DNA of 43,840 bases. Origin: Nephromyces sp. MM_2019. Lineage: Eukaryota; Apicomplexa; Aconoidasida; Nephromycida. A program made the position numbers and the translations under genes. The notes below the pieces were generated by a model that saw only the letters and a program-made list of their open reading frames with translations, was not told the DNA's origin and made no database searches. The stretch is from NCBI GenBank assembly GCA_015657535.1, contig JADHZB010000055.1, positions 1 through 43,840 on the forward strand, written 5' to 3'. This document shows, in pieces, positions 22,801-35,025 of this stretch (the first letter of the stretch is position 1; each line of letters begins with the position of its first letter).

Positions 22801-24639
22801 TGAACCTCTTCGTATAGAATCTACCTGTTTCCAACATTCTTCAATATTACTCTTAGATATTTGATCAGATTCTCCTATTTCAAAATAACCAGAAATTATT
22901 CACCAAATTTCTTATAGCCTACACGTACTGTATATGGTATCACCTGTCAATGAGGATTCATCAACCTTGATAGGACTCGAACTAATCAATAGGCAATCAG
23001 CAGATAACTCATCACCAGTTTCGATATTCAATATATCTCCTACTACCAAGTCATGCACACTCATTTGTTGATTGCCACCATTTCTTTTTACTGAGCATAA
23101 TTTATCATCTTTAACTGCTGCAAGCTTTTGGAATTGCTTTTCTTTCAACCAATCATTTCCAGCAGTAACTAAGATTACGACTAATACTGCAATCCATATG
23201 GCAAAACCCTCTATCCACTCTATCTCAGGGTGTTTACTGAAGAACAGGTTTAAGAAAATTGACACTACACCACAGATCATCAATATCTTTAAGGTCAAAT
23301 TATCAGCAGCATCGAAACACAGCCTTAGAAATGGTGTTAGCTTCTTTTCTGGTAGTTTATTTTCCCCAAATTCTTTTTTTCTCAATTCATTACTCTCTGT
23401 ATCGTCTGGAAGCCCTGTTGATGTGTTTATTTGAAGACTATTTTCTAGCCCAGCTTCATTTCCAAACTTTTCAAGCATCTCAAGTTCCTCGTAATATGTC
23501 CTCGTAACATATGTCCTCACAATTTTTATAAGAGTAGGTTTTAGTGGATTGCTTTGCTCAGCATTGCTTCCCAACCTCTTAATTAAAGGTTTGGTTAACT
23601 TATCGTGGCTCTCATCATAAAGTTGCGGTAGGAAAAAAGGATTTAAACTTCTTATATTATCATCTCGCTCAAAATTATATCCACATAATAGGTCTGAAAT
23701 AATTAAAAGCCTAGAGATAACTAGCATAATTCCAGAAAACAAAAAATTTAAACTAGGAATTGGAGAAGACAACTGCCCTGATATAAAAATACAGGGGATT
23801 GAAACTACTTCTGAAAATCGCCATAAAAAGCCTCCACTTTTGGATAAGTAATTCACGACAACACTTTTGGTGAAAGGGATGCATCCCAGAAATACAAAGC
23901 ATCCAATTATATATAAACTACCATTCTCTGTGAACTTGCTTTTTATCTGAGAGAAATTTCCAAAAATAACTACGAGTATAGATATAGTTATTATTCCAAC
24001 AATCTGGAAATGCGCTTGAAGCTTAGTAAAATCTTTGTTTGCCCTATAAATGATGGCTCTTAAATATAATGTGCGATAAATAAATAGTATTATAATATAT
24101 AGGAATATCTCCAAAAGGGCATTCCAAAGATCAATGATATGAATTAAAAATGCTAAAATCGGTAATATCGCACCAAACAATGCAGTAAATTTATTTTCAC
24201 TGATACTTGAAACTGAAGAAAGAATGAGGTTGAAGCTTGCTGGTATACAAACCGCTACTGGGTAAAGACTAAAATCACGAACTTTATAAAGAATAATGTT
24301 ACCCAGTAAGACTACGGAAGTATTCAAAATTGCTGGTACCAAGCAATCGCATAAGAATTCAAAATCAATCGTGAAGCTCTGAAAGTACTTAAATTTTGGA
24401 TACTCGTCTCCAAAAGCGCCCATACACCACATTAAAATCAAGCCTTGTATTAATTGAGCCAAAGTTAAGCATAAAGGGGATTGAAATACATTACGCAAAA
24501 AGTAATGCCCCATGACTATCTGAACGATATTAATTAGTGATAAAATCAGACCTATAGCAAAAATCTTGGGGTTTCTTAGGAACTTAAAAAAACCCCTTCG
24601 AATAGCACTTAGCTTATCGCAACCCTCCATATCATGCAA
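19842..24639 (-). CDS. plasma-membrane-type Ca2+-transporting P-type ATPase with an N-terminal ten-helix extension
   Basis: Exons 22944-24639, 22752-22874, 22469-22692, 20551-22399, 20196-20491 and 19842-20132 total 4479 bp and give 1492 aa in frame. Residues 1-325 hold about ten hydrophobic helices. PMCA homology starts near residue 384 (ELEMLEKFG). It continues with DESSLTGESD rebuilt by splicing (actuator loop, about 565), PEGLP (712-716), the phosphorylation site SDKTGTLTT (Asp about 755), KGASE (about 892), TGDNILTA and TGDGTNDAP (about 1110), and six C-terminal helices. PEGLP in the fourth helix and the overall pattern fit a type IIB Ca2+ pump that exports cytosolic Ca2+. The tail (RLQVVKSVITAKKFAHRVRI) is basic and amphipathic, like a calmodulin-binding autoinhibitory segment. 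Oddities are the N-terminal transporter-like block and a Cys cluster (CKHCKTEVCKC, about 1040-1050) in the large cytosolic region. Its 3' end faces the FHA-parvulin gene 160 bp away. Confidence 0.95.
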
Positions 24640-26417
24640 ATTTATTCACAGGTAGTATTCATCTCATTTGAAACCTTAGTAATTTATAAAAAACTGTGTA
24701 AAACCCAAAATTTTAATAGATTTCAAGTTTATAGAATCTCCAAAATATAGAATAATCAAGTCATATTTCAGATAATAAATAAACCATGATACATTTCTTT
24801 AGAAATATTATATAAAAAAAGACATTAATTACAATGGTTTGTAATTTTATTTCCAAGTTTAATTAATAGTGAGCTCTTTTTAAAAATTTAAGTAAAAATT
24901 ACTCATTTATAGTAAAATTTGTATTGACATTATAAAATTAAGCTTTTTATATTAATTCAATATCTTAAATCATTATATGAATACATTCTTTTATAAACTT
25001 ATTTCACACAATAGTATTTTTGAAGCATAGTATATTAATTATTTTTCATCTAACTGAATTTCATATTCTAGTTATTCTAATAACTTAAATTAGTCTAGAT
25101 CATATAAATAAATTATAATCACGATCTAAAGAAGCAAATTTATTTTAAGGCATACTTAAGGTGTTGAATGCTTATAACTTTTGAACTTTAAGGAAAAAGC
25201 ATAGTAGGAACCCCTTTCAATAAATATTTTTCTAGTAATTCATCACACTACATGCTATAGCAAAAATATAAAAGATGCTTAGCATTGCTTAATATCAATG
25301 AATAAATTTCTTCTTAAAATAACTTTATAGCTATAAGTGCCTTTTAGCCCATTACTTAATTTATAGGTAACCCAATTGCCAGCACTGGTGTGCTAACCCA
25401 ATGCATTCGTTTACATTACCTATTATCGCACTTGTTAAGAATACTTCTAGCGGGCTCATTAAAAAAGATTATAGCTAAATTTCATTTGTGTTCAATGTTA
25501 TTTCTAAACTTGAATATATATTTTATATTATTTCTTGAAATTTATACTTTATAGGTGTCAGTTTTTTGAGACTAACTTTATTTTTATAATAATTTTATGA
25601 AAATTATCATATATGTAGCCAAAATGATAAATTTGATTTTTAGATAAATGAATAGGGCTTTTGACTATTAAATTTTCAATCCTTTTAGTTTTATAGACTA
25701 TCAGCTAAGTATTATAACCTCTATGCTGAATTTTAAATCAAATTATCTTACTTCATGATCAGCTGCTGGAAAGACTTATTCGAACTAAAAAATTAAACTC
25801 ATCCATATGTAATTCTAGGATAAAAATATTTGTTGTAATGTATTAAATTTATTTATCTTACCTACGGAATGATAAACTGAGAAGATTTGTTCAATTTGTA
25901 AAAGGCTATAAGTCCCAATCTATTTTACTTTTTATAGGAAATCAATAATTTGTTAACAAACTAACAAATATCTAGCAATTCCTTAATTCTATTTTCAATA
26001 CACCGAAAATAAGCAAATTTGTGCTCCGGATAGTCTATATCTTAATATAATTATTTAAGAGCTCGGAGCATAGGTCCGTTTAAAGAAACAGAGTCATTTT
26101 TAGAGTCAAACGGTACAAACAAGTCAGAGGTTTCTAGTGGATTGTTATTTGGCATTTATTAAAATTTGATTGAAGCAGCCCATCCCAAGCTATGATCTTC
26201 AAGCAGCAGACAAATTTTAATCCAATTTTAAGAAATTTTTAATCTAATGAAAGGATAACATAAGTTTCATAACAGCAGAAGTGATTTTCCGATAGGCTTA
26301 CTTCACAATACTAATAAGAGTCGAATAAGTTGTTTTATAAGAAAGTTTGTACCAATTTTTACCATATATTTTAATACACGAGGATTGGCCCCTGAATAAG
26401 TACAAAGTCTATCAACT
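24640..26417. other. long divergent intergenic region
   Basis: About 1.8 kb between the starts of the Ca2+-ATPase (-) and AP2 factor (+) genes, so it should carry two promoters and long 5' UTRs. It is strongly AT-rich with homopolymer A and T tracts. I found no ORF with coding character, no tRNA and no tandem repeat. Confidence 0.55.
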
Positions 26418-29206
26418 ATGTCTCTTAAAATACCAAATATTATAAAATCTGCAAGGCCTCACTTTAGGAAGCCAAGTTCAAGTCAGGATTCCGATGATAA
26501 ATTAACTAGCCAAAGTAGCTATAGCAATTTAAAATCCGAAGCAAATGCTGAGAAAGATTCTTATAACCAAATTTCTTCACCTTGTTCCACAAGACCATCT
26601 CCCTCGTTCGTTTTTAACGAAAATGAAGCCAGATCTAATTCTGAGGAATCTGTTTCTTTCGAAAAATTTAAACTTGATGAAAGAACGGTGGAGTTTGAAG
26701 ATTCATGTGAAAGGAAAACATCAGAAGAAACTCATCTAGTTGTTGAAATCGAAAATGTTCCCAAAATTGAACAAAATAATGAGCTAGAATCTGGAAATGA
26801 CAGAGTAAAATCGAGCCTAAATGAAAATAGTTACGATCAAAACTGTGTAAAATTTGAAGCTAACGAAGATTTTTCATTTAAGCCTGTAGTCCCACACATT
26901 CTAGATAAAAATGAATCAGCTAAGTCTATATTAGCAACTTTCAGTCAGATTGGAAGCTCAACTGAAGACCTTCACACGACTGATATTCTAGAAAATGAAT
27001 TTAATGATTCAAAAATAAATATTTCTAGAACTCCACTAGAGATAATAACTACCTTTAACAATGATTTGGTCAAACACAACTTTGCTGATGGCATTGTTGA
27101 TCCAAATTTTGACCCAACTACACACAATTGTAAAAATATAAAAGAAAAGTCACAGTATCCCACTAAAAATGAGATGGATGTATTTAAAACAGAGAAGTTT
27201 AGGCTATCAGAAGACTACGTACGTCTGGCAAAAGAGTTTCCTTATGTTGCTGGAGTGTACTTTGATCGTTATCAGGTAGGTTTCCATGTAATTGATAAGA
27301 ATTTCTAATTTTGAAAAGTTTTCAGAGCTTTATAGTGTCATTTAAAGGCTAAGTCTTATAGTTGGACTTACGATTTATTTTAACTGCAGCAAAGGTGGAG
27401 TGTAAATTGGAATGAAAATGGGCGTAGAATAGCAAAGTATTTTCCAGTTAAGACTTATGGCTTCGAGACTGCTTACAAACTTGCTGTAAAGTGTAGAGAA
27501 CAACAAAAATTTCCAGAACAAGCTTTAGATCTTATGAATAAGTTACCTTCGAAACAAAGAGCGAAGTTTAGTATGCGAGAAAGAAAAAGAAACCTTGAGA
27601 AAAATGATTTCATGGACTCAAACTCTAGTACTGATTTAACTGCAATGGTTAGAATTAGATTAATAAATGCGATCAAGATTGATTTTTGAATGATAAGTAG
27701 CCTTAGATAAAAGATGCATTTTATTGAGATTACTTTTTATTTTTCAGAACACTAGTGAAGACATACTAGAAAATTCTGACAATTTCCTAAATTTAAGTGA
27801 AGGAGGTTCAAATTTAACAACTAGTAAATCTAGTAGTAAATCATTTGATGGCAATGTAAATCAATGGAGATCAGATTTGCACAACACCCGTAAAAAACAA
27901 GCTAAAGTTTACCCCAAATTTTATTATGAAGAAAAAGAGACAACTTCAAATAACCTCACGAGCAGTCAAAATCTAGTAGAAGCAAGTGAAAATTCTAACT
28001 CTGTAGAACTTCACAACATGAGCCTGAGAAAAAAGCCAAGAAAAATACATTCCGAATTCGACGAAGATCCTAAAGAGCTGGAGACTCCACCTAATGGCAA
28101 ATCGTTGGAAAAAAATAATAGTTTCACAGAAGAAACTGACAATAGCAGCTACCTAAAACCAGAATCAGATACTCACAATAAAGATAAGTCTTCACAACTC
28201 AGTGCATATGCAGCTTACCAGGCTAAGCGAAAAAGGAAGGCATCTGACCAAGAGAGTTTCAAGGTAAAAGACTTAAACCACACTAAACAACTTTAATTGC
28301 AATAACTTTATTATACTAAAATATAATTCCTTGATTGATTTATTACCTTATAGTTTAGTAAAGAAATAATTAAAGAAGCGCTATCATTACCTAGAGTACC
28401 AGGTGTGTGGTTTGACAAGGTCCAATGCCGTTGGGCTTGCAACTTTGTAGAACGAAAAAGGAGAAGAGCAAAGTACTTTCCAGTTAAAGATTATGGAATC
28501 CACAATGGAAGAAAAATGGCTATTGAAACACGCTTAGCTTTTGATAAGTCAAACAATTCTAATGACTCCTCTTCCGAATCAAACAATAGAATAAAAATTG
28601 AAAAAAAGCAAAACCAAGACCCTAAAAATTATTTTAAGTCTTCCAAAACCAAATCTGGCGAAAACAAGGTTATAAAACATTACTTTCTTAGGTTTTATTT
28701 CTTATTTATGTAATCCTTTCTTTATACAGGAGGAAACTAATGCTGAGGATTCCCAAATCCCGAAATATAGCATGTTTTCACCTTTCTCATTAGGAGTTTA
28801 CACAGCTGCAACCTTTGAACAACTATTACTAGTGCAAAAATTAGTTATCCTTGGCATTCTCCGGAATCTCAGAAACATATGCCTTTACAACCTTACTTCA
28901 ATTTTGACTTCAGCTTCATTTCAACGTTATTATATGCTCTTACATTCTCATGTTATGTTCATTGAAAAAGCCACAAGTTTTTCTGAGATAACACCATTTT
29001 TAACAGCCTTTATCAAATGTATTGAGGATAATCGTATGCCTGGAGAATTTCCAATAGAGAAACAAATTGAAATAATCAGATCTATACAAAATATTAATTT
29101 GAATAATCAGAATTATCATAACTACAACGGATTTTCAGATAATGATAGCATTTCCAATTCAAATGTGTTAGAAGATACATCTCTCTATTTAGTGCAAGGA
29201 ATTTAA
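26418..29206 (+). CDS. ApiAP2 transcription factor with two AP2 domains and an ACDC-like C-terminus
   Basis: Exons 26418-27275, 27390-27647, 27748-28263, 28354-28668 and 28730-29206 are each a whole number of codons and give 807 aa. AP2 domain 1 (about residues 275-325) is split by the first intron: VAGVYFDRYQ, then QRWSVNWNENGRRIAKYFPV and KTYGFETAYKLA. AP2 domain 2 (about 556-606) lies in exon 4: VPGVWFDKVQCRWACNF, then RRRAKYFPVKDYG. Both keep the W, the three-strand core and the C-terminal helix of plant-like AP2 folds found in apicomplexan regulators. Exon 5 ends in a helical segment (about 665-757: TFEQLLLVQKLVILGILRNL ... FLTAFIKCIEDNRMPGEF) that resembles the ACDC domain. The first 270 residues and the linkers are Ser/Asn/Glu-rich and disordered. 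It is expected to be a nuclear, sequence-specific regulator; its target site cannot be told from sequence. Confidence 0.92.
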
Positions 29207-30788
29207 ACATTTTATAATCATAGCTAATTTTGCATTTAATAATTGAAAAAATTAAAATCTTCATTCAGCATCAATCATAGCTCTATTTTTTTGTAATGTA
29301 ATTTTTTCATTCATACTCAAATAAGTATTCATAAACCATAAATATATTATATCCCTAGAACTTTTGTAGTAAAAGTTTAGTTAAATGTATTGAAACATAG
29401 TTTTTTGTAATATATGAATTATGTTTTTTTAAAAAGTTTTGTGAATTTTTTTAGTCTACATTCATTTTAAACAACTAATTTAGTTTTAAAATTAATTCTT
29501 GATTAAAATTTTATAAAAACATATTAGATCAAGAAAGGAAATTTAAAGCTTTTTATCATTGATCACAAGTTAAAACACATTAATTAAGTTATGAAAAGTA
29601 AGACAAATAATTAGTTTTTTATTTGTACAACAAATTTATGATATTTGAAGCTTTGTTTGTTTTACTTTAAAATTATAACTGTCAAATTTATTTTATTTAT
29701 GTCTGAAAATATTTTAGGAGAAACGTTTCCTCAATTAAAATGTTAATTCTGTCACCACTGTTACTATTTATTTGCTACTTACTTTTAACTTAATACTCAT
29801 ACAAATAATTTTTAATGTGGTATTAGTCTGTAAATTTAACACCTAGTAAATATATATATAATAGCTCTAAACAAAAATTGTGTGAAATGTTTAACTGTTA
29901 TCCACCAGCTTCTTTAATAAGTAAGTGAGCTGTGCTCATATTAGTGATTCGAGATAGATACAATGATTAGTTATAGTTTACATTGACTATGCATTTTTCC
30001 TTTTAAAAATAAAACACAAGAAAAAGATAGCCTTTGAATCCTGCAGCTGTGAAAATTCGCGAGCTTTAAGCGCAATCATAAATGGGTTCAAAAGCATCTC
30101 AACATTCATTTTCAGTTCTAGCAAATACGCTACTCAATTAAAGTTTACATAACATGCTTTCCATAGTATTTAGTGCAATTCAAAATGATTATAATAAAAT
30201 CACTCACGAGAGCCGGCTTTACATAGTGGTAGAATTGCATTAATTATTTAGGTCATCAAATTTGGCGACACATAAGCACCCTAGCCAGTTAAAATTAATC
30301 TCAGCATGCGTATCACTTAATCTTTGATTAGAGTAGAAGATATAAACAAAGTTAGGCGCGATTGAAAACTTTTAACAAGGAGGGTATACAAGCACCAAAA
30401 TATATACACACAAAGTAGTAGATTTACACATCAATTTTCGCTAAAGCAAACGTCTAGTTAAATAGTAAACCAATTGATCAAAGGGTAGTAGACTATGAAA
30501 GGTGCAAGAAATTTTTAAGTCACAACTTGAGTTCCACAAAACACATCAGCTAGAGATTTTAAACATCAAATGTTCCATATGAAAACTTATTGTTAATAAA
30601 TACCATTGTATGAATATTTGAGGGACATATATATTTAGATGATAGGGAGCTAAATAAATCATACACCTGATTTATAGATAATGTCCGACTTCGTGCTACA
30701 TTTTACCTTTCGTTAAGAAAATTCTGAGTCGTGTGATTAGTTTCTTGAATTTGTATTTACAGTGTATTGTTCATGATATTTTTTCAAC
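29207..30788. other. intergenic region upstream of the TBC1D23-like gene
   Basis: About 1.6 kb. The part from 29900 to 30400 is less AT-rich than its surroundings. It contains short motifs that look regulatory: TTTGGCG near 30260, GCATGC at 30304-30309 and GGCGCG at 30355-30360. TTTGGCGC-like sites recall E2F/DP sites and GCATGC recalls AP2 sites known from apicomplexans, but single short matches prove little. No RNA gene was recognised. Confidence 0.4.
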
Positions 30789-33700
30789 ATGCTCAAGGTC
30801 TCCAAGACACAAATCCATTCAACTGGTTCGCTAGAGAATTCTTGGAATCCATTATATCAATCCGAGAATGGACTCATACACAGAGCATTGGATATTATTG
30901 ATGCTTTTGATCAAGCAGAAGATGTTTCATATGACTATTCACTTAAAGCAGTAGAGGCTCTTAAAGAGCAGGCATTTTATTTTCGAACGGGCTTTCCATC
31001 CAATTTGAGACATCTATTTTGGAAGCGGCTATTGATGGTACATAAAGTACCCAAAGATATACTCTTTGAAAATTTTGTGAAAAACCCAGCTTTCGATGAA
31101 CTTAACCAAGTGAGCTGCACCTTAGAGTTATGCTTCATTGTCTAGTGATGTCATTGGCACTATTTTTCTCAAAAGCATACCTACAAAACTCCATACATTT
31201 TATCTTAGGACTTTACTTATAATATATATATTTGGGCATTTGAAATACCTTCTATAATACCAAATATTGGATGTTATGAATGGATAAAACATAATGCTTT
31301 AACCTATTTCAGGATGTCATAAACGCGGATGTAAACAGGACACGTGCTTATATTTCTTATTTCAGGGACAAAACATCCCGATATGAAATGGAAATCATCT
31401 TAACTTTTTATTGTAAAGTTAAGCAAATTCAATACAAACAAGGGATGAATGAAATATTAGGTAAATTATCGATCTCTAAAGATATAATCTCTAAAATAAC
31501 TATAAATAAATCAATTTTTCTTGCTCATATGCTGTTATCTAGCACCCTTCTACTGCCTCAAGTCAAGCGAAGTTAACCTTTTTCAGATATACAACATGTT
31601 CTCGGTATTTATAGATCGGTGAGAATATCTATTCAAATGATCGTTTCCTTACAAGATAAACCACTGACTCATATTCCCATTACTGCTTATATGAATGAAT
31701 TTGAAATCTAAATAAATTTGTTCTATTCAGATTTCTCCCATCGATGTTCAACACTCCTGATTTCGTCAGACTACACTGCTCATTTGTATTATTCAAGCAC
31801 CTTCTCCTTTATCATGATCCGAAATTAGCTAACTTTCTTGGTTAAAGTTTTAAAGTTTACCAACCATCTTTTATAATTATTTTTTTTCCCCCCCAGAAAT
31901 GAATGGTATAGTTCCTGAACTATACGTTACACCATGGTTTCTCACTCTTTTCTCGTCTAAAAATTCTTTAATGCATTCACTATGTTTTTGGGACTTTTAT
32001 ATATCTTATGTAGGTTTATTATTTATATGAAACCTGAATTTAGAATTAAATTGCTTCTATACACATTTATCAGGGATCTGATAAGTTTTATTTATTTATT
32101 GGCCTAGCATTGATCCTGTCCAATTCAGATATTATTATGGCCACTGAGGTTGTTAGAATTCCTGAATTAATAAATAGCATCAATTTTTACAATAACGAGA
32201 CTATTGTAAAGGTAGTTTATAACTTGTAATATCACATAAACATAAAACTTAAGTCTGTTGTGACAAGTATAAAAATTATTCATTTCAAAACATTAACTCA
32301 ATACATAAATCATTTTAATTTAAAGATATGGGACCTTGCTATAGAACTCCAAAACCATACACCCAAGTCATTTGCAAAGCAATTAGATAACATAGAGGTA
32401 GTTATATATAAAAATATAAATGTATATAATTACCATGCCTAAAAATATTTCTCTTAATTTATTTTATTACTTATTAGAAAAATCCGATCGAATCGTTTTT
32501 AGTTTTAAATGAATTGGAACAGGATCCTTTTTTACATATAACACCCGATGAAATTATAAGGTTTTAACCTTATGTATTTATCACTTTTCACTATAAATAG
32601 ATCTTATATTTTATTAATGGTGTATATTTTCCATCGAAGCTTCCGAATTATTTTGACAGACCAATCAATCTTCTTTTTATTTAGCTCACAATATCAAGCC
32701 CCCCACAAACTTCCTGAGACTACAAACACATCTTGGAAATTTATTTTTCTGGATTTTAGACCAACAATAGAATATTTTAGTGGCAGACTTCCCACCGCTC
32801 ACCGTTTTGATATCTCAGCAGATTGGGAATCAGACGTTACGTGTAAGTTCGAAATGCATCTTTTAAAGCCCTAATTATCTATATATTTTATTTCAGCTTT
32901 CTTCAACAGTCTCAATGGATCATATGAAGTCTTCAAGGGAAGTAATATGACCTTTTTAGATCATGGGTTGAATATAAATGAAATCGATTTAAAAATAATT
33001 AACTCAATTGACTCAATTAAAAGCACACCATTGAGCACAGATATAATTAAAGCTAGAAGGAGTAAGCAGATAACATGATGTATAAATACATTTTTCTACA
33101 ACATTAATTTTCGATTAATTTTTTAAGAATTAAGTACCAAACAAATTTTTTAAAACTTAATATATCCAGTGAACTTACCAAATATGAAGTATGGATCATC
33201 AAGCTCCAAAAAACTAGAACCAACATCTACCAAAAGACTAGAGAAATTCTTTCAGGATAAACCTGAATCAAAGAATTGCAAGCAATTTGTTTTTGATATC
33301 AAACCTACTAAGGCAACTCAATTTCATTTTTGCATGATTTTCAACAGCTCCGACATAAATATGAACTACAGGATAGCGGGAATCATAATAAGAGATCTTA
33401 ATCTTAGGTTAGATCTAACAACTATAAAGTTTCCTTTAGATTTCTTTAGACTAAATTCCTCTCAGATGGATGACAACTGTTAAAGGTAATTTCGAGGCAT
33501 GTCACCAACTTGTAGATGAATACTCATTCGAATTAGTTGATCATGACAGACAGCATTGCCTAGCCTGTAAGCACCATCAACAAAATAACCAGGATCCAAC
33601 TTCCTATCACATGAGAAATTATAGCATCAACAATTCATTTTATAACCCTAAAACACCTGGTTCTAATCTCGATAATCAAGATTCGGTAAATCTTAAATCT

Positions 33701-35025
33701 ATGGTTGAGAGTTTGAAAAAAATAAAGTAAGCAAGTCGTAACAAATTAATTTACAACATTTAATATAAATTTCCCTCAAAAACACAGAAATCCTATTGCA
33801 CTAAACTTCATAAGAACTTTGGATCAGCATGTAGGTTTTAACTTCCTCCCCTTATCCTTCAATTTTTTCCATTTATTTAATGTGAAACGTGGATTCAGAA
33901 TCCTTTTAGACAAGAGCCAATTTTTCAACGGACTATCAGTGACGGAGTATATTCATCAACATATACACCAAGCCCTGTAGATTCTGGTAAACTAGATATA
34001 TAACTTATATTTTCAATATGAAACAAAATTTCATTACTTTTCAGATAAATTTCCACATAGTTACCTGTTTGGTTATTTCCTTTGGAATACATGGCTTGGA
34101 ACACCAGAAGCAGAATATATTTATTGTTATAACTGCGAAATTGATCGAATGCTAGTTCCAATCGACCCATACAATCCCTTTGTAAGCTTTAAGTCAGATA
34201 AAAGTATGGACATAGAGGGAGCACAAATAGATATAAGCTCAAGAATTTTAGGTCTACATAAACTTCATCACCACATGTATAGTTCTAATGAGCTTGATAG
34301 GTTCAATTACTATGAACTTTACAATAGTAACTCCCTTAGTACATCCAAGGATATGACATCTTACAAGGTTCCATATTTACTTACTATGGGAATGGGAAGT
34401 TATGACTCATTACCGGGAAAATTAATTCTATTACCCGAGCATATTATCTTGACAACTGAGCCATTCACGGCCAAGGATGATGATATAGTTGAGTTGAAAA
34501 CGTTTAACTTTTTAGATATAACAAAACTTGCTAGGTACACCTTAACGCACGCTTCCTCTGGAAGGACTGACAGTTATATATCATCTTCACGATTCACGAG
34601 TATTTCAAGTGATTCTGATAACAGTTACCTGAAGCCTGAAATCAAAGTTTCACCAAATGATAGCTTTGTAAAAGTACTTGGAATTTTCAGTATCACTCAT
34701 TTAGCAAAAATAACTAGTACAAAAAATTTTCCAACAAAACGATATTTCTACTTCTCAAATAGTGGGGTAAGCTAATGAATAATTACTTACATCGCATTTA
34801 ATTAACTCTTTCCATTTTTATCTTATAATTGATATCAAGGGAAATAACAAACCATGGATAAAATTAAATTTCAAAAGTAAAGCTTTATCCGATGAAAGCA
34901 CTACTAAGATAAATTGTGAGGCAATCTTTAATTTTTTATTAGCAATAATTTCTTCATTTTATATTTTGCATATATCATTTACAGCACTTGTTATGGCATG
35001 GAAACAGCGTGTGATTCAAAATTGA
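30789..35025 (+). CDS. TBC1D23-like protein: TBC (RabGAP-type), rhodanese-like and C-terminal PH-like domains
   Basis: Seventeen exons: 30789-31109, 31313-31460, 31543-31618, 31731-31840, 31897-32009, 32074-32211, 32326-32397, 32478-32560, 32685-32842, 32897-33061, 33170-33407, 33466-33726, 33788-33830, 33899-33986, 34045-34766, 34840-34915 and 34985-35025. They total 2853 bp, in frame, 950 aa. The TBC domain (about 55-345) shows FRTGFPSNLRHLFWKRLL, then INADVNRTRAY (IxxDxxR), then IQYKQGMNEIL (YxQ), then VFIDRFLPSMFNTPDF. A rhodanese-like domain (about 365-430) shows FIFLDFRPTIEYFSGRLPTA and no active-site Cys. The last 170 residues (GKLILLPEHIIL, ITHLAKITSTKNFP, then NSLVMAWKQRV) match the PH-like C-terminal domain of TBC1D23. 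In animals TBC1D23 bridges endosome-derived vesicles to trans-Golgi golgins and the WASH complex, so a Golgi or endosomal tethering role is inferred. Two CxxC pairs (HCLAC, YCYNC) lie between rhodanese and PH-like parts. Confidence 0.85.

Noticed and set aside
22912..22943. Continuation of Ca2+-ATPase exon 1 to the stop at 22912
   Set aside because: Splicing at 22944 rebuilds the invariant TGES actuator motif with the next exon, whereas read-through gives TGDTIYS and a stop.
30010..30110. GGGTTCAAAAG reminiscent of a tRNA B box
   Set aside because: No matching T-arm or acceptor stem and no A box at the right distance.
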